64,000 bases of DNA. Source: Portibacter marinus (GTDB taxonomy: Bacteria > Bacteroidota > Bacteroidia > Chitinophagales > Saprospiraceae). The notes under the pieces were generated by a model. That model saw only the letters and a list, made by a program, of their open reading frames with translations. It ran no database searches and was not told where the DNA came from. The number at the start of each line of letters is the position of its first letter. Positions within the stretch are counted from its first letter, which is position 1. Positions 18,967 to 27,430 of the stretch are shown here, piece after piece. The stretch spans positions 434,001 through 498,000 of the forward strand of contig NZ_JAJNKB010000002.1 in the NCBI RefSeq assembly GCF_021533195.1. The letters are read 5' to 3'. The translations under genes and the position numbers were made by a program.

Positions 18967-20144
18967 AAGAAACGACAGCACTGGATTTTTCTAATACTGA
19001 AATCGCATTTGCTGATAAGTCTGACCGCGAGTTGAAGAAAATGCGTTGGCTTTTTAATATGATGAGCAAGCAAGCATTAGTCAACTTTACTTCGAAGCTT
19101 GGCATGTTTGCAGTCAAATATTCTCTGCCATTTGCAAAGACAGCCGTGAAAAACACCATTTTTGAGCAATTTTGTGGTGGTGAAAGTCTTTTGAAATCTC
19201 AGCCGACCATTGACAAGCTTTACCAATCCAACATCTTAACCATTCTGGATTATGGGGCAGAAGGCAAAAGTGGTGAGAAAGAGCTAGAAATAGTTGCCGG
19301 AGAATTTATCAGAGGAATTGAATTTGCCGCCTCTAATGAGTCCGTCCCGATTATCAGTATTAAGCTTACAGCAATCGGTGAAAACCACATCCTGATTAAA
19401 AAACAGACCAGTGAACCTTTGAGTGACAGAGAAAAGCACTTGTACGAGCAAATGGTTGATCGCCTGGATCGAATCTGTAGGAAAGCATATGAACTAGGTG
19501 TAGGCGTATTTATTGATGCAGAGGAGAGTTGGATGCAAGTTACTATTGATGAACTCGCAGATCAAATGATGGCAAAATATAATAAGGAGCGAGTTGTAGT
19601 CTATAATACTTTCCAATTATACCGCCATGATAAGCTGGCTTTTTTAAAGGAATCACATGAAAAAGCCAAGTCTCAAGGGTATATGCTTGGTGCAAAATTA
19701 GTGCGGGGAGCCTATATGGAAAAGGAAAGAGAACGAGCTCAGGAAATGGGCTATGAATCTCCCATTCAACCGGATAAACAGTCTACGGATCAGGATTATA
19801 ACGAGGGACTAAGATATTGCCTCGATCATTACGAAACGATTGCCTCCTGTGCCGCTACACATAATGAACGCTCTTGTTTTCTTCAGGCAGAATTGATCGG
19901 AGAAAGAAAGATGCCTAACAATCACCCACATTTGAACTTCTGTCAGCTATTGGGAATGAGTGACAACATCACTTACAATCTGGCTGCTGCCGGTTATAAC
20001 GTTGCGAAGTATGTAGTATATGGTAAGGTCAATGAAGTCTTGCCTTACCTGGTCAGAAGAGCTGAAGAGAACACCTCAGTTACTGGTGATGTAGGCAGAG
20101 AGCTTGCACTTGTTCAGAAAGAGATTAATAGAAGAGAGCAATAA
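18954..20144 (+). CDS. Proline dehydrogenase (monofunctional)
   Basis: A 396-residue flavoenzyme that oxidises proline to pyrroline-5-carboxylate. It shows the PRODH TIM-barrel pattern: an N-terminal helical part, DAEESW near the middle, GAKLVRGAYMEKER (lysine and arginines of the FAD/substrate site), and near the C-terminus AAGYNVAKYVVYG followed by LPYLVRRAEENT, the substrate-binding helix. No aldehyde dehydrogenase domain is fused, unlike PutA. The ATG at 18954 was preferred to a GTG at 18945; either way the gene overlaps aroE by 13-22 bp. It ends the operon and converges on a CoA-binding protein gene. Confidence 0.92.
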   Translation: MERLKETTALDFSNTEIAFADKSDRELKKMRWLFNMMSKQALVNFTSKLGMFAVKYSLPFAKTAVKNTIFEQFCGGESLLKSQPTIDKLYQSNILTILDYGAEGKSGEKELEIVAGEFIRGIEFAASNESVPIISIKLTAIGENHILIKKQTSEPLSDREKHLYEQMVDRLDRICRKAYELGVGVFIDAEESWMQVTIDELADQMMAKYNKERVVVYNTFQLYRHDKLAFLKESHEKAKSQGYMLGAKLVRGAYMEKERERAQEMGYESPIQPDKQSTDQDYNEGLRYCLDHYETIASCAATHNERSCFLQAELIGERKMPNNHPHLNFCQLLGMSDNITYNLAAAGYNVAKYVVYGKVNEVLPYLVRRAEENTSVTGDVGRELALVQKEINRREQ

Positions 20145-20150
20145 GGCTTG

Positions 20151-20534
20151 CTATACTGAAACATTTTCGTATTCTCCGATGCTTAGTAAAACCAGTGTAC
20201 AGGCATTTTCACAAAGAATACCTTGCTCATTGGCCAGGTTGAAAAACTCAATATTTTCAGCTCCTGGATTAAAAATGATCCTTTTTGGCTTTAAGCTCAA
20301 TAGATAATCATAAAATTCTTTCTGTCTTGAGGCATTGACATACATCGTAATGGTATGAATATCATTAATTTCAGGTGTGCCTGTCAAAACTTCGATTCCC
20401 TCTATTTCTCCTTTGCGAAGTCCCAGAGGTACTACTTCATATCCATTCAGTTTCAATATTTTCACTGCGCGATGAGAATATCGGTAAGGTTTTAAAGAGG
20501 CTCCAAATACAAGTGTTTTATATTTATTATTCAT
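20151..20534 (-). CDS. CoA-binding domain protein (YccU-like)
   Basis: A 127-residue single-domain protein with a Rossmann-type CoA-binding fold: N-terminal LVFGASLKPYRYSHRA, then GYEVVPLGLR, and KPKRIIFNPGAEN followed by a cysteine in ILCENAC. This is the stand-alone CoA_binding_2 family, of which the physiological role is not established. The gene is convergent with proline dehydrogenase with 6 bp between stops. Confidence 0.85.
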   Translation of the reverse strand: MNNKYKTLVFGASLKPYRYSHRAVKILKLNGYEVVPLGLRKGEIEGIEVLTGTPEINDIHTITMYVNASRQKEFYDYLLSLKPKRIIFNPGAENIEFFNLANEQGILCENACTLVLLSIGEYENVSV

Positions 20535-20698
20535 GTTTTATATAACTATGCAAGTTTTATTGCTTCCTAACGGTCAATGGTTTATATCTTAACCAATCTA
20601 GTTGTCGTTTGTTTGTTCATCCCTATCATAGGATTTATGTAACTCAATACAAAGGAGTAACAAATTATGAAGTTCTATAATATATTGAAAATAATCCA

Positions 20699-20706
20699 TA
20701 AATTTG
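20699..20706 (+). promoter_or_regulatory. Candidate minus-7 element upstream of exbB
   Basis: TAAATTTG matches TAnnTTTG exactly, 80 bp upstream of the exbB start. A clear TTTG at minus-33 is missing, so this is a weak call within the 251-bp gap 20535-20785, which otherwise shows nothing notable. Confidence 0.25.
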
Positions 20707-20785
20707 TCGCTCTCAAATACTTGTTTCGAAATTATATTCGTTAAGTGTGGGTGTTAAATATTTACTAGCTAAACAATAATTACAG

Positions 20786-21475
20786 ATGTTCAATAAGATG
20801 TTTTTCCTTTTCCAAGAAGCGGCAGATGCGGAACCGGAAGTAGAATACGAAAGATTTTATGACCTGGTGCTTCAGGGAGGACCACTTGGTGTTGCGATCG
20901 TTTTGATCTTACTTTTTCTATCGATTGTAGCACTATACATATTTGTTGAACGGTGGTTTACGATTAAGCGTGCGGGGAGAATGGATGAGAATTTCATCAA
21001 TAATATCAGAGCGGCAGTAGCGGCGGGAAATGTAGCGGGAGCAAAATCGCTTTGCGCAACACATGATACGCCAGTCGCTAGGATGGTAGAAAAAGGCTTG
21101 GTTAGAATTGGCAAGCCACTGAATGATATTGATGCAGCCATAGAAAATGTAGGAAATCTCGAAATCTTCAAGTTGGAAAAAAACCTTTCCACCTTAGCCA
21201 GTATTGCCGGTGCAGCGCCAATGATTGGTTTTTTCGGAACTGTGACAGGGATGATTATGGCATTTAGAGAGATGGCAACTCAGCAGAATGTGACACCCGA
21301 TGTTTTAGCAGGGGGTATTTATCAGGCATTAATTACTACTGCTTGTGGATTATTTATTGGTATTCTGGCATTTGTGGGCTACAATTTGCTGGTAGCCTCA
21401 GTTGAAAAAGTGGTTTTCAAAATGGAGCGCTCCACAGTAGAGTTTATGGATTTATTACAGGAACCCTCTAATTAA
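20786..21475 (+). CDS. exbB: MotA/TolQ/ExbB proton channel family protein
   Basis: A 229-residue inner-membrane protein with three helices: about 33-52, then a long cytosolic loop (about 55-140), and two more helices at about 140-165 and 180-205. The family stretch SIAGAAPMIGFFGTVTGM and the TTACGLFIGI helix are present. With the ExbD proteins it forms the proton-driven motor that energises outer-membrane TonB-dependent transport, or Tol-type envelope maintenance. It is the first gene of a four-gene operon; the next gene starts 5 bp after its stop. Confidence 0.93.
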   Translation: MFNKMFFLFQEAADAEPEVEYERFYDLVLQGGPLGVAIVLILLFLSIVALYIFVERWFTIKRAGRMDENFINNIRAAVAAGNVAGAKSLCATHDTPVARMVEKGLVRIGKPLNDIDAAIENVGNLEIFKLEKNLSTLASIAGAAPMIGFFGTVTGMIMAFREMATQQNVTPDVLAGGIYQALITTACGLFIGILAFVGYNLLVASVEKVVFKMERSTVEFMDLLQEPSN

Positions 21476-21480
21476 GGTCA

Positions 21481-21870
21481 ATGAGAAGGAGAAATAAAGT
21501 CAGCGCAGAATTTAACATGTCTTCATTAACAGACATTATTTTCTTGTTATTGATTTTCTTCATGTTGACCTCAGCTGCTATACAAATCAATATAGAGCTG
21601 CCGGAATCTGATTCAAGAACAGTTGCACCTACAGATATTCCAGTGATGCTTACGACTGACGGAGTTATAAAGTTTAAAGGAAAGGTGACACAAAAAAGTA
21701 AATTAAGGGGATTAATCAGTGAAGCAAAATCTAGTTCAGAGAACAGTGAAAATGCAACGGTAACGATCATTTCGCAGACGGGCGTGCCGTGGAAAGACGT
21801 GGCAGATATTATGGAAATTTCTAACTCCTTAGGTATGAGAGCAATAATCTCTACCCAACCTAGAAAATAA
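21481..21870 (+). CDS. exbD: ExbD/TolR family biopolymer transporter (paralogue 1)
   Basis: A 129-residue protein with a short basic cytosolic N-terminus, one membrane helix (about 16-33), and a periplasmic domain. The proton-pathway aspartate is D17 in SSLTDIIFLLLIFF. It works with ExbB to convert proton motive force to mechanical work. The next gene is a close paralogue sharing the same N-terminal pattern, 1 bp downstream. Confidence 0.93.
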   Translation: MRRRNKVSAEFNMSSLTDIIFLLLIFFMLTSAAIQINIELPESDSRTVAPTDIPVMLTTDGVIKFKGKVTQKSKLRGLISEAKSSSENSENATVTIISQTGVPWKDVADIMEISNSLGMRAIISTQPRK

Positions 21871-21871
21871 T

Positions 21872-22264
21872 ATGGGATTAAAGAAAAAGAGTAAGGTAAG
21901 TGCAGAATTCAATATGTCGTCATTGACGGATATCATCTTTCTGTTGCTTATTTTTTTCATGTTGACATCGTCTTTGGTGGTACCTAATGCATTAAATCTT
22001 AAACTGCCCGGTAGAACAAGTACCAAAACTCAAATTAATACTGAACCATTTAAGGTAACCATCAATAGAAGTGGTGACTATTTTTTAAATGGGAAAAGAA
22101 TCAGCGCCATAAATCTGGAAGGAGCTGTTGCGCGTTTGAAAAGACAAAGAAGGGGAGGAGAAGTCAGCATGACTATTTCTCCGGATCCTAACACATCGAA
22201 CGAACATGTAGTTCGTGTAATGGATATAGCTTACAGATACGGCGTAACAGCAGTGTTGCTCTAA
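21872..22264 (+). CDS. exbD: ExbD/TolR family biopolymer transporter (paralogue 2)
   Basis: A 130-residue paralogue of the preceding ExbD, with the membrane helix at about 18-35 and the conserved aspartate D19 in the same SSLTDIIFLLLIFF segment. Its periplasmic domain differs clearly from that of paralogue 1, which suggests two non-identical ExbD subunits in one complex, an arrangement known from other Bacteroidota. It is followed by the TonB-like gene after 45 bp. Confidence 0.93.
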   Translation: MGLKKKSKVSAEFNMSSLTDIIFLLLIFFMLTSSLVVPNALNLKLPGRTSTKTQINTEPFKVTINRSGDYFLNGKRISAINLEGAVARLKRQRRGGEVSMTISPDPNTSNEHVVRVMDIAYRYGVTAVLL

Positions 22265-22309
22265 GACGAAAACTCTGACTATACATTGTAGAACCCAAAT
22301 TCTCGAATA

Positions 22310-23152
22310 ATGGACATTAGTCTCAATTCTAAAGATGATAGAAGGGCAAAGATCGCAGCGTTTATTTTTGCATTGATATTGCTGTTTCTTATTCTTTACC
22401 CTTTCTGGTCTTACACTTTTCCTCCACCTGAAAAAGAAGGTATCCTGGTCGCTTTTGGAGAAGTAGAAGTTGTGGGTGGCAATGATGAAGAAGATAATCA
22501 ACAAACAGAATCGAACGTAGTCGAAGATGGCGAAAAAGTTGAAAAAAAATCAGAACCATTGCCAGAGAATAAGCCGGCAGAGCCAAAGTCTCAAACAAAG
22601 AAAGAAGTAGTAGTCAGTGAGGTTGCTAAAGAAAAAGAAAGTGAAGTAGTGATCAATGAAAAAGTGACTGCAAAGAGTCCCTCTGCCGAGGATTTGAAAA
22701 AAGAAGAAGAAGCTAAGAGAGCCGCTGAAGAAGCCAGAAAAAAAGCTGAATACGAAAAGGCTAAAAAACAATTTGGAGATTTACTAGGCAAAGGTAAGGG
22801 AGATGGTTCATCAACAGGAAATGCCGGTGATCCTCAAGGTGACCCTAACACAGATGTATTAAAAGGTATGTCTAAGGGTAATGGAAGAATCGAGGGAGGG
22901 CTTGCCGACCGTGGTCTCATTTTCGAACCTCAAATCAACGAAAATTCGCAAAAGGCAGGCATTGTCGTTGTAAGGGTATGTGTGAATAATCAAGGTGAAG
23001 TAATCGAATCTAATTATACCCAGCGTGGGAGTACAACTACAGATTCTGATCTGGTTAGCGTGGCTATAGAAGGTGCTAAAAAGTATCGTTTTTCAAAAAG
23101 CCCTATCGAGAAGCAATGTGGCACCATTACTATTGAATTCAAGTTGAGATAA
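22310..23152 (+). CDS. TonB/TolA-like energy transducer
   Basis: A 280-residue protein with one N-terminal membrane helix (about 15-32), a long Lys/Glu-rich, partly coiled periplasmic spacer (about 50-160), a Gly-rich link, and a C-terminal domain (about 200-280) with the ligand-like VVVRVCVNNQGEV, the usual opening strand of TonB C-terminal domains. It should span the periplasm and connect the ExbB/ExbD motor to outer-membrane receptors. The acidic/basic repeat spacer is closer to TolA than to a Pro-rich TonB. Two cysteines (CVNN and KQCGT) may form a disulfide. Confidence 0.85.
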   Translation: MDISLNSKDDRRAKIAAFIFALILLFLILYPFWSYTFPPPEKEGILVAFGEVEVVGGNDEEDNQQTESNVVEDGEKVEKKSEPLPENKPAEPKSQTKKEVVVSEVAKEKESEVVINEKVTAKSPSAEDLKKEEEAKRAAEEARKKAEYEKAKKQFGDLLGKGKGDGSSTGNAGDPQGDPNTDVLKGMSKGNGRIEGGLADRGLIFEPQINENSQKAGIVVVRVCVNNQGEVIESNYTQRGSTTTDSDLVSVAIEGAKKYRFSKSPIEKQCGTITIEFKLR

Positions 23153-23188
23153 GATTGGAGTAATAATGAAAAGTTAGGGCAAAAAAAA

Positions 23189-23209
23189 AGCCGGAAGGGT
23201 ACTCCGGCT
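23189..23209. terminator. Hairpin terminator after tonB, A-tract on the upstream side
   Basis: Arms AGCCGGA (23189-23195) and TCCGGCT (23203-23209) pair perfectly around a 7-base loop. Nine A residues sit immediately before the stem, while on the plus side T residues begin only about 7 bases after it. It would be a strong terminator for bottom-strand transcripts and a weaker one for the tonB operon. Confidence 0.55.
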
Positions 23210-23379
23210 GTGAATTCTTTTATCCTGCTTGTTCTCACGCAAATAAGGTAAAGAATTATGCTAAAAGGTGTTTAAATAATACAGGTTTTAAGTGTATAAA
23301 ATGTTTCTTTCAATAGAATGACTCAAAGGTAATAATATTATATACTTGTAAAAACCTTTTAACACAAAATATTACAATT

Positions 23380-24660
23380 TTGAACCAGAACCTGCACTTT
23401 CGTCAAGTACTTGACTTTTTGTATGCCCAATTACCCATGTATCAGAGGCAAGGCAAGCAAGCTTTCAAGAAAGATCTCTCCAATATTTATGATTTAACGT
23501 CCATTTTGGGTAATCCACACCTTAAATTTAAATCCATTCATATTGCAGGAACCAATGGTAAGGGGTCAGTGTCTCATTTTTTGGCTTCAATCCTGCAGGA
23601 ATATGGCCTCAAAGTAGGGTTATACACTTCTCCTCACTATAAGGATTTCAGAGAAAGAATTAAAATTAATGGTAAACTCATTCCTAAACAAGATATCATT
23701 GACTTTGTACAAAGAATACGTGAAAGCCTGGTCAGCATTCCTGCTTCTTTTTTTGAAATGACTGTTGCAATGGCGTTTGATTATTTTGCAAAGGAAAAGG
23801 TAGACGTAGCAGTAATAGAAACGGGCTTGGGAGGGAGGTTGGATTCAACCAATATCATCACCCCGCTTTTATCCATCATTACAAACATAAGTTTCGATCA
23901 TGTAGACATGCTTGGAGATACTTTGGAAGCCATTGCAGGCGAGAAGGCTGGTATTATTAAATCTGGTGTACCAGTTGTGATAGGGGAGAAAAATGAAAAG
24001 ACAAATATTGTATTTGATCAAAAGGCTTCAGAAATGAATGCTCCTATCTTTTTTGCAGAGGATTTATATCAAGTCAACAGCTCTGATAAACACGCGATTT
24101 GTTCTACAGATAATAATCCTATTGATATTTCTATTGAAAACGTCAGCCCATTTTTTACTAAAAATATCAAAACTGTATTGGGTGCAACGCATTTACTTGA
24201 TCAGATTAAATTCATCAATTGGCACAAGTCAAATATTGAAAATGGTATCTCGAATGTGAAGGCAAATACCTATTACATAGGTAGATGGGAAGTTATTTCA
24301 GAACGACCCACTGTGATTGTTGATAGTGCCCACAATGAAGCCGGACTAAGCATGGCTTTAGCTAAACTGCAAGAATATCAATTTGAACGCCTTCATATCG
24401 TCTTAGGATTTGTCAATGATAAGTCAATTGACAGTATACTATCTTTATTTCCAAAGAATGCAAGGTATTACTTTGTAAAGGCTGATATTCCAAGGGGTTT
24501 GGATGCCAGGGAATTAAAAAGAATGGCCAAAGAAAAAAACTTAGAAGGAAAGAGCTATGTTTCCGTCAAAAATGGATTGCAAGCAGCTAAACGCCAGGCA
24601 AAGAAAGACGATTTGATTTTTGTGGGAGGTAGTATTTTTGTACTAGCAGAAGTGCTGTAA
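23380..24660 (+). CDS. folC: Folylpolyglutamate synthase / dihydrofolate synthase
   Basis: FolC adds glutamate to dihydropteroate and to reduced folates, using ATP, in the cytosol. The 426-residue protein starts at TTG, supported because homology-like sequence begins directly (FRQVLDFLYAQLPMYQRQG). The P-loop is GTNGKGS at 57-63, followed by the family motif SPHYKDFRERIKING, the GLGGRLDSTN motif, and FDHVDMLG with a catalytic acidic cluster. The C-terminal ligase domain begins VIVDSAHNEAG. Length and order match the family. Single gene, convergent with the YihY gene (15 bp apart). Confidence 0.93.
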   Translation: MNQNLHFRQVLDFLYAQLPMYQRQGKQAFKKDLSNIYDLTSILGNPHLKFKSIHIAGTNGKGSVSHFLASILQEYGLKVGLYTSPHYKDFRERIKINGKLIPKQDIIDFVQRIRESLVSIPASFFEMTVAMAFDYFAKEKVDVAVIETGLGGRLDSTNIITPLLSIITNISFDHVDMLGDTLEAIAGEKAGIIKSGVPVVIGEKNEKTNIVFDQKASEMNAPIFFAEDLYQVNSSDKHAICSTDNNPIDISIENVSPFFTKNIKTVLGATHLLDQIKFINWHKSNIENGISNVKANTYYIGRWEVISERPTVIVDSAHNEAGLSMALAKLQEYQFERLHIVLGFVNDKSIDSILSLFPKNARYYFVKADIPRGLDARELKRMAKEKNLEGKSYVSVKNGLQAAKRQAKKDDLIFVGGSIFVLAEVL

Positions 24661-24675
24661 AAGAAGCAAGTTATG

Positions 24676-25644
24676 TTAGTTTTTAATTTCACCTTTTGAA
24701 TTTCTAAATTTTGAGAAATCCTTATTCACAGCTATACTGGCATTGATTTCGTACCCAATCAGCAAGATCATGCAATTAAATTGAATCCATACCAAAACGA
24801 TAATCAACCCTCCTATCGTCCCATAAATCTTGTTATAGGCTCCAAAATTATTGACGAAAGCAGCAAATGCTAAAGAAAGAATGACCGTGAAGATCGTTGC
24901 TGCGGTAGCCCCCGGACTAAAATAATTGAAACGCTTAATAGTGGGTGCTCCATAACGATACAGAGAACTTATTAGTGCATGCGAAGTGATTAATACCAGA
25001 ATCCACCTTCCTATATTGAGCAAAATTCTGGAGGCTGCATCGATATTAAACAAATCGAATACGTAGTCCAAAATAACCTTTCCCAAAACCACTGTGGTCA
25101 ATGATATTAATAAGAAAAATCCAAGGAGGAAGGTCAATTTCACTGCCGTCCATTGTCGATTCAGATATGATCTTTTTTTAAAAGTTTCGGTATAGCTCTT
25201 TTCGAAACCTTTCATCATTGCTGCCACCCCATTTGATGTAAAAAAGAGTGCCAAGACAAATCCTAATGTAAAAAGTCCTCCTCGAGGAATCGATACAACA
25301 TCAGAAATAATCTGATTAATGTACGTGCTGGCTTCTGTAGGTAATAGGCTTTCTATCGAACTTTGGATGGTCGCCATGTAATCTGCGGTGACTGGAAATA
25401 GTGGTAGTAAAGTGAAGAAGAAGATGATGGCTGGAAATAATGCCAGGAAAAAGCTGAACGCCATTGAATTGGCTCGGGTGTTGATGTCATCCTGCTGCGA
25501 TTCTTTAATTACAAATCTGGTGATGTCATAGACAGGAATGCCTTCGAAACCGTAGAAACTAGTCTTCTTCGTCCAAATGAGGAGCCGACGAATGAATGTT
25601 AGTTTAGAAAGATAGCCCCATATGTCGAATTCTTTAAGATTCAA
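24676..25644 (-). CDS. YihY/virulence factor BrkB family membrane protein
   Basis: A 322-residue inner-membrane protein with about six helices and the family pattern: ANSMAFSFFLALFPAIIFF, where the first core helix follows an ITRFVIKES segment, then ALFFTSNGVAAMM and GAYNKIYGTIGGLIIVLVWIQ at the end. Once annotated as RNase BN in error; the function of the family is not settled. The 11-bp overlap with the thioesterase gene at its start indicates one transcription unit. Confidence 0.88.
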   Translation of the reverse strand: MNLKEFDIWGYLSKLTFIRRLLIWTKKTSFYGFEGIPVYDITRFVIKESQQDDINTRANSMAFSFFLALFPAIIFFFTLLPLFPVTADYMATIQSSIESLLPTEASTYINQIISDVVSIPRGGLFTLGFVLALFFTSNGVAAMMKGFEKSYTETFKKRSYLNRQWTAVKLTFLLGFFLLISLTTVVLGKVILDYVFDLFNIDAASRILLNIGRWILVLITSHALISSLYRYGAPTIKRFNYFSPGATAATIFTVILSLAFAAFVNNFGAYNKIYGTIGGLIIVLVWIQFNCMILLIGYEINASIAVNKDFSKFRNSKGEIKN

Positions 25645-26047
25645 AATAAGGTTTTAATTTTTCAATGATGATTTCAGGAGTATCAATTCTCCGGGAATCA
25701 CTTCGCTCTAAAAAAAACAGTCTAACGATACCACTGTTCAAAATTTTACGTGATTCATCGTAGATTTCTGTCCGGAAAACGATTTTTTCCAATGGTAGTT
25801 TTGCAATAGTGGTTTCCAGTGTCAACATATCATCATACCTGGCTGGTCTGATAAACCGTGTTTCCATAGATAATACTGGCATCAGAATATTGTGCTTAGA
25901 TTCTAATTCTGCATAGTTCAAACCAAGATTACGCATAGCCTCCACTCTTCCGATCTCGTAATATCTTGCGTAGTTACCATAATAAACATATCCCATTTGA
26001 TCTGTTTCAGCATACCTGACTCTTACCTGGGTTGTATGTGTATACAT
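25634..26047 (-). CDS. Acyl-CoA thioesterase, hotdog fold (YbgC/4-HBT type)
   Basis: A 137-residue single hotdog domain starting at the ATG at 26047, which places the first strand directly before RVRYAETDQMGYVYYGNY. The aspartate in ETDQMG is the catalytic residue of the 4-hydroxybenzoyl-CoA thioesterase/YbgC family. An ATG at 26083 would add 12 residues and overlap the deiminase gene. It hydrolyses acyl-CoA thioesters; the substrate cannot be told from sequence. It lies between arginine deiminase and a YihY gene. Confidence 0.9.
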   Translation of the reverse strand: MYTHTTQVRVRYAETDQMGYVYYGNYARYYEIGRVEAMRNLGLNYAELESKHNILMPVLSMETRFIRPARYDDMLTLETTIAKLPLEKIVFRTEIYDESRKILNSGIVRLFFLERSDSRRIDTPEIIIEKLKPYFES

Positions 26048-26052
26048 GATTT

Positions 26053-27306
26053 TTACTTTCTGGATATAGGGCAGGTCATACAATGTGATCCTCCACGCGC
26101 CCTTGATAGTTCATTGGATGGAATATGGATAATGGTTTTACTAATTTTATCCACTTTAACCGCTCCACTTTTGATATTTTGTAGGAGATCGTATGCTTTG
26201 ATGATATTGTATCCAGCTTTTTTAAATGCGTGATCAGTGACTGTGTTTCTATCATAAGTGATGGCTACTCCGGATTTGAGAGCGACAAGATTACAACCAT
26301 CTGTCCACTGCTCTCTTTCCTGATATGGACTTCTACCGTCGCCGGCAAAGATGAATTTGATATCCGGATTTATTTCAGCTTCGAAAAAACGCTTCACAGA
26401 AGAGTATTCTGCGACGTCACCATTGGATTTATGAACAAAAACATTGGAACTGTTTCCATCATAAACAATCGGTTTGTACGCTACAATTTCGTCTTCACTA
26501 ATCATCGTGAATAAGGTGTCAATATGCATATACGAACGGTCATCCGGAATATTGATGATCACCACATTCTTCACCACATTTTTCTTAAATAGAGTATCTT
26601 TTAAAAGATGTACGCCATGCATGGACGTCCTTTCCGAGCATCCAATAAGCAGATAATCTTTGTTGATAATCATGACATCTCCTCCTTCAAGAGAAACATG
26701 TTGACCCTGCCTTGAAGGGGGGAAGAGATTTAAGTCATTGAGGTTGATAATTTGGTCCTTATCCCTCAATGTCCTGAAAATCGGATGTCTCCAGAATATA
26801 AATCTGGTGAGCACATTTTCGCGGTGACGTGCTGCTTTTGAAGCTTTTGTGATGACCACGTGGTCATTGACCACTACTGCTATATCTCTCGTGAAAATGA
26901 AGTTAGGTATGGGATCGAATAATATGAAGTCTTCATTTTTTAAATATCCAGTGATTAGAACTTCTGAAAGTTCTGGAATTTCAAGTGCTTTCATTTTTTC
27001 GCCGAACGAGTCAGGCAATTCCTCATAATCCTGCACTCTATCAATGATCAAATTTTTATTGTCCGGATGATCCTTAATGGTTTCTGTAAGTAGATCGGTA
27101 ATCTCAAGTACATTTTTAGGTCCAACGAATGCTTTAAGTATATCAGTAAGCACATCATGCTCAGCTTGCATCTTAGGCAGAAAGACAATATCATCAAACA
27201 ACAATTCCTCCGCTCGTTTCGGACTAACCCTTGAAATTCCTGAATCGGGTCTATGTATTATTACCTTCTCAAGTTTGCCAATTTCTGAACTCACTGAAAG
27301 ACTCAT
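26053..27306 (-). CDS. Arginine deiminase family protein
   Basis: A 417-residue guanidino-group-modifying enzyme. The active-site set is complete: FTRD with D140, EGGD with E207 and D210, H261 in MHIDTLF, and the nucleophile C409 in GGSHCMTCP close to the C-terminus. Arginine deiminase converts arginine to citrulline and ammonia. No arcB or arcC neighbour is present, so an ATP-producing deiminase pathway is not shown here and a biosynthetic or ammonia-releasing role is equally possible. It heads a minus-strand unit with the thioesterase gene (5 bp gap) and the YihY gene. Confidence 0.9.
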   Translation of the reverse strand: MSLSVSSEIGKLEKVIIHRPDSGISRVSPKRAEELLFDDIVFLPKMQAEHDVLTDILKAFVGPKNVLEITDLLTETIKDHPDNKNLIIDRVQDYEELPDSFGEKMKALEIPELSEVLITGYLKNEDFILFDPIPNFIFTRDIAVVVNDHVVITKASKAARHRENVLTRFIFWRHPIFRTLRDKDQIINLNDLNLFPPSRQGQHVSLEGGDVMIINKDYLLIGCSERTSMHGVHLLKDTLFKKNVVKNVVIINIPDDRSYMHIDTLFTMISEDEIVAYKPIVYDGNSSNVFVHKSNGDVAEYSSVKRFFEAEINPDIKFIFAGDGRSPYQEREQWTDGCNLVALKSGVAITYDRNTVTDHAFKKAGYNIIKAYDLLQNIKSGAVKVDKISKTIIHIPSNELSRARGGSHCMTCPISRK

Positions 27307-27430
27307 AACTTGTATTGTAATTTCTCCTTTGAACTATTTTTTATATTTACCCTTAATTGTGAACTATGAGGTAGACTGCAAAGTTATTTATATAATTGAA
27401 ACGTATTCTCATTCTTAACACATATTTTGT

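Noticed and set aside
22550-22800. Bottom-strand open frames rich in Phe/Ser across the tonB spacer
   Set aside because: They are mirror images of the Lys/Glu-rich coding of the TonB spacer on the plus strand.
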